A stretch of DNA of 16,788 nt from Oscillospiraceae bacterium (GTDB lineage Bacteria > Bacillota > Clostridia > Oscillospirales > Oscillospiraceae). The stretch spans positions 1-16,788 of the forward strand of contig JAHHRS010000044.1 of the NCBI GenBank assembly GCA_020025675.1. Reading direction: 5' to 3'. A model generated the notes under the pieces. That model had not been told where the DNA came from, made no database searches, and was given only the letters and a program-made list of their open reading frames with translations. The translations under genes were made by a program, and so were the position numbers. Of the stretch, positions 14,426-16,788 are shown piece by piece; the first letter of the stretch is position 1; each line of letters begins with the position of its first letter.

Positions 14426-16423
14426 ATGATTACTGACATGAAAAACGCAAAGCTGTTTACCCCCCTGCAGCTCGGCAGAACCACGCTTAAAAACCGTATA
14501 GCGATGGCTCCTATGAGCATGCACTACGAGGCAACCGACGGAACTGTTCCCAAACAGTTGGCTGACATCTTTGTTCGCAGAGCCGAAGGCGGTGTTGGCT
14601 ACGTCGTTATTGACGCTGTCACTGTTGACCACAAGTACTGGTACATAGGAAAAACCACTGCTCTTGACAAAGACAAACTCATTCCCCAGTTCAAAGCTTT
14701 TGCACAGCGCGTAACCGACGCAGGTTCCACCCTTATTCCCCAGATAGTTCACCCCGGTCCTGAATCCATTTGCGCTATGAAGGGTATTACTCCCATCGGC
14801 CCTTCCGTAAACACTAACGCTAACGGCCATGTTTCCAGACCTGCCACTATCGAGGAACTGCATAAGATTGTTAAGCAGTACGGACAGGCTGCACGCAGAG
14901 CTGAAGAAGCCGGCTGCGGTGGTATTGCTCTCCACGCTGCTCATGCTTACATGCTTCCCGGCGCATTTCTTTCCCCTCTCCGCAACAAGCGTATGGACGA
15001 GTACGGCGGATGCATTGACAACCGTGCAAGACTCATCCTTGAGATAATCGAAGAGTGCCGCAGAAACGTAAGCCGTGACTTCCCCATCGTTCTCCGTGTT
15101 TCCGGTTCCGAGCGTATGCCCGGCGGCAACTCTCTGGACGAGATGCTCTATCTGGCTCCTAAGTTTGAGGCAGCTGGTGTAGACATGCTGGAGGTTTCCG
15201 GCGGCGTTCAGTACGAAGGTCTCCAGAACATTCTTCCTTCACACAGCCAGAAAATCGGCATGAACGTTTACGAGGCTTCCGAAATCAAGAAGGTCGTAAA
15301 CATCCCTGTATTTGTTGTTGGTAAGATCAATGATGTTCGCTACGCTGCTGACATTGTTGAGCGCGGTCTGGTTGACGGTGTTTCTCTTGGCCGTCCCCTG
15401 CTGGCTGATCCTGATCTGCCTAAAAAGGCTCTTGAGAACCGTTTTGATGACATTACTCCCTGCGGCTCCTGCGGCGGACGTTGCATCACTCCTGAAAACC
15501 CCACTCATCCTGTCTGCAAGTGCCACATTAACCCCCTGGTTGGCCGTGAGTATGACTTCCCCTTCAATCCCACCGAAAACCCCAAGAAGGTACTTATTAT
15601 CGGCGCAGGCCCCGGCGGTATGTACACTGCTGTTACCGCTGCAGAGCGTGGACACGACGTTACCGTTTGGGAAAAGAATTCCATTATCGGCGGTCAGCTG
15701 AATCTGGCTGTTGTTTCTCCCGGTAAGCAGGAGATGTGCAAGTGGCTCACCCACCTGAACTACCGTGCTCAGAAGGCCGGTGTAAAGTTTGAGTTCAAGA
15801 AGGAAGCAACTGTTGAGAACGTTAAGGAGTTTGCTCCTGATGCAGTTGTTGTTGCCACCGGTGCGAAGCCCTTTATCCCCACCTTCATTAAGGGTATTGA
15901 TCCCGAGCATGTAATTACCACTCACGACATTTTGACCCGCAAGGTAATCATTCCTCAGGGCCGTGTCTGCATCCTTGGCGGCGGCGAAGTTGCATGTGAG
16001 ACTGCTGAGATGATTATGCAGGATGCACGTCCCAACACCACCTTCTTCCACACCGGCTGCATCGGTGACGTAGAGGTTGAGCTTGTTGAGATGATGCCTC
16101 AGATGATGACCGGCGTTTGCCTGCCTAACAGAAACATTGCTCTTGCAAACCTCCGTCGTGAGGGTGTTAAGATGCACGTCAACTCCAAGGTTCTTGAGGT
16201 TACTGACCGTGACGTTAAGATTCAGAGCACCAGAGACGGTTCCGAGCAGTGGCTGAAGGACTTCGACTTCATCGTTCTCGGTCTTGGCTCCAGAAAGTAC
16301 GATCCTCTGTCCGAGGAGCTTCAGAAGTTTGTTCCTGAAGTTCACGTTATCGGCGACGCGATCAAACCCGGTCAGTCCAGCGATGCTATGCATCAGGGCT
16401 TTGAAGTGGCCTATAACCTTTAA
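14426..16423 (+). CDS. baiH: BaiH, bile acid enoyl reductase (OYE/Fe-S flavoprotein)
   Basis: BaiH is a BaiCD paralogue that in the 7alpha-dehydroxylation pathway reduces the C6-C7 double bond left by BaiE, using flavins, an Fe-S cluster and NADH. The 665 residues match BaiH closely: MAPMSMHYEATDGTVPK, PQIVHPGPES, LHAAHAYMLPGAFLSPLRNK, MLEVSGGVQYEG, VYEASEIKKVV, and LRREGVKMHVN. The cluster site is Cys346, Cys349, Cys353 and Cys366 (CGSCGGRC, then CHINP). Dinucleotide motifs are IIGAGPGG (391-398) and ILGGGEVACETAE. GAGGAG nine bases before the ATG supports this start. Codon choice is strikingly C-ending (Phe, Asn, Tyr, Pro) and the gene is clearly richer in GC than the surrounding DNA, as expected for a highly expressed or laterally acquired gene. 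A perfect terminator follows. Confidence 0.94.
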   Translation: MITDMKNAKLFTPLQLGRTTLKNRIAMAPMSMHYEATDGTVPKQLADIFVRRAEGGVGYVVIDAVTVDHKYWYIGKTTALDKDKLIPQFKAFAQRVTDAGSTLIPQIVHPGPESICAMKGITPIGPSVNTNANGHVSRPATIEELHKIVKQYGQAARRAEEAGCGGIALHAAHAYMLPGAFLSPLRNKRMDEYGGCIDNRARLILEIIEECRRNVSRDFPIVLRVSGSERMPGGNSLDEMLYLAPKFEAAGVDMLEVSGGVQYEGLQNILPSHSQKIGMNVYEASEIKKVVNIPVFVVGKINDVRYAADIVERGLVDGVSLGRPLLADPDLPKKALENRFDDITPCGSCGGRCITPENPTHPVCKCHINPLVGREYDFPFNPTENPKKVLIIGAGPGGMYTAVTAAERGHDVTVWEKNSIIGGQLNLAVVSPGKQEMCKWLTHLNYRAQKAGVKFEFKKEATVENVKEFAPDAVVVATGAKPFIPTFIKGIDPEHVITTHDILTRKVIIPQGRVCILGGGEVACETAEMIMQDARPNTTFFHTGCIGDVEVELVEMMPQMMTGVCLPNRNIALANLRREGVKMHVNSKVLEVTDRDVKIQSTRDGSEQWLKDFDFIVLGLGSRKYDPLSEELQKFVPEVHVIGDAIKPGQSSDAMHQGFEVAYNL

Positions 16424-16441
16424 TTTCTCTTTGATTTTAAT

Positions 16442-16474
16442 AAAAAAGGCAATCCTTTATGGATTGCCTTTTTT
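16442..16474 (+). terminator. Intrinsic terminator after baiH
   Basis: A perfect 14-bp hairpin with loop TTTAT: AAAAAAGGCAATCC pairs with GGATTGCCTTTTTT, ending in six T residues. The flanking A- and T-runs make it able to work in both directions. It closes the baiA-like-baiH transcript 18 bases after the stop. Confidence 0.93.
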
Positions 16475-16485
16475 GGTATATTTAT

Positions 16486-16788
16486 ATGAATTATAATAAA
16501 ATCAGTTTAGAAAATGCACTTTTAAATGATGTAAACCCTTCTGACTACTTTGAAAAGCTTAAAGCAGAACCGGATTTTAAGCTGAATTTCCCTGAATTAT
16601 CTGCCCTAGTCGGTCTTCCGCAAAACCCTAAATACCACGCAGAGGGCGATGTCTGGGCTCACACTATGCTTGTAGTTGATGCAGCAGTTAAATTCAGAAA
16701 TCAGGTAGCATTTCCTTTAGGTTTTATGCTGTCGGCTCTGGTTCATGATTTCGGAAAGTCTGTATGTACGGAAGAAATTAACGGTGTA
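16486..16788 (+). CDS. HD-domain phosphohydrolase-type protein, 5' part only
   Basis: An open frame of 101 codons running off the window end. It starts at an ATG 11 bases after the terminator, with only a weak GGTATA upstream. The product shows LVGLPQNPKYHAEGDVWAHT (42-60) and LVHDFGK (85-91), the HD-domain metal motif with His59 and His87-Asp88. The NPKYH...GDVW.HT arrangement is typical of HD domains related to those of CCA-adding tRNA nucleotidyltransferases and stand-alone HD hydrolases. Without the rest, the substrate cannot be named. It is separated from the bai cluster by a terminator and probably is unrelated to it. Confidence 0.8.
   Translation, partial: MNYNKISLENALLNDVNPSDYFEKLKAEPDFKLNFPELSALVGLPQNPKYHAEGDVWAHTMLVVDAAVKFRNQVAFPLGFMLSALVHDFGKSVCTEEINGV

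Noticed and set aside
15239..16393. Long minus-strand open frame opposite baiH
   Set aside because: It arises from the biased codon use of baiH and has no recognisable domain; the plus-strand gene is certain.
1..16788. CRISPR arrays, tRNA or rRNA genes, insertion sequences, attachment sites
   Set aside because: No regularly spaced repeats, cloverleaf-like or rRNA segments, transposase or integrase motifs were seen on either strand.

Overview
The window looks like chromosomal DNA from a gut-type anaerobic Clostridia (Firmicutes). Genes are AT-rich, ribosome binding sites are AGGAGG-like, operons are tight with overlapping ends, and the window carries bile-acid-inducible (bai) genes with oxygen-sensitive Fe-S flavoprotein reductases. 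Bai genes are known only from anaerobic Firmicutes of this kind. The species cannot be named from sequence alone.

Region 1 (about 61-10416, all on the minus strand, transcribed leftward). This is an eleven-gene surface-glycopolymer operon. In transcription order it holds two sugar-transfer-associated ATP-grasp enzymes, a polysaccharide pyruvyl transferase, two family-2 glycosyltransferases, a TupA-like ATP-grasp enzyme, an opine (octopine/nopaline) dehydrogenase-family enzyme, two more sugar-transfer-associated ATP-grasp enzymes, and the last two dTDP-L-rhamnose enzymes (RfbC, RfbD). The five ligase-like ATP-grasp genes plus an opine dehydrogenase suggest a rhamnose-containing polymer decorated with pyruvate and with amino acids or opine-like N-carboxyalkyl amino acids. 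That product is an inference. No flippase, polymerase, exporter or initiating transferase is present, so the locus continues to the left or is completed elsewhere.

Region 2 (about 10486-16474). This is a compact divergent bai cluster. Leftward: baiCD (3-oxo-delta4 steroid oxidoreductase) then baiE (7alpha-dehydratase), ending at a hairpin terminator. Rightward: a BaiA-like short-chain dehydrogenase then baiH, ending at a strong intrinsic terminator. A 548-base AT-rich intergenic region between the two arms carries a good promoter for the right arm and several dyads that could be operators. These four enzymes supply the oxidation, dehydration and reduction steps of 7alpha-dehydroxylation. BaiB (CoA ligase), BaiF (CoA transferase) and BaiG (transporter) are not here, and both flanks are unrelated genes, so CoA activation and uptake must be encoded elsewhere or done differently.

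Region 3 (16486-16788). This is the start of an HD-domain phosphohydrolase-type gene, cut by the window end.
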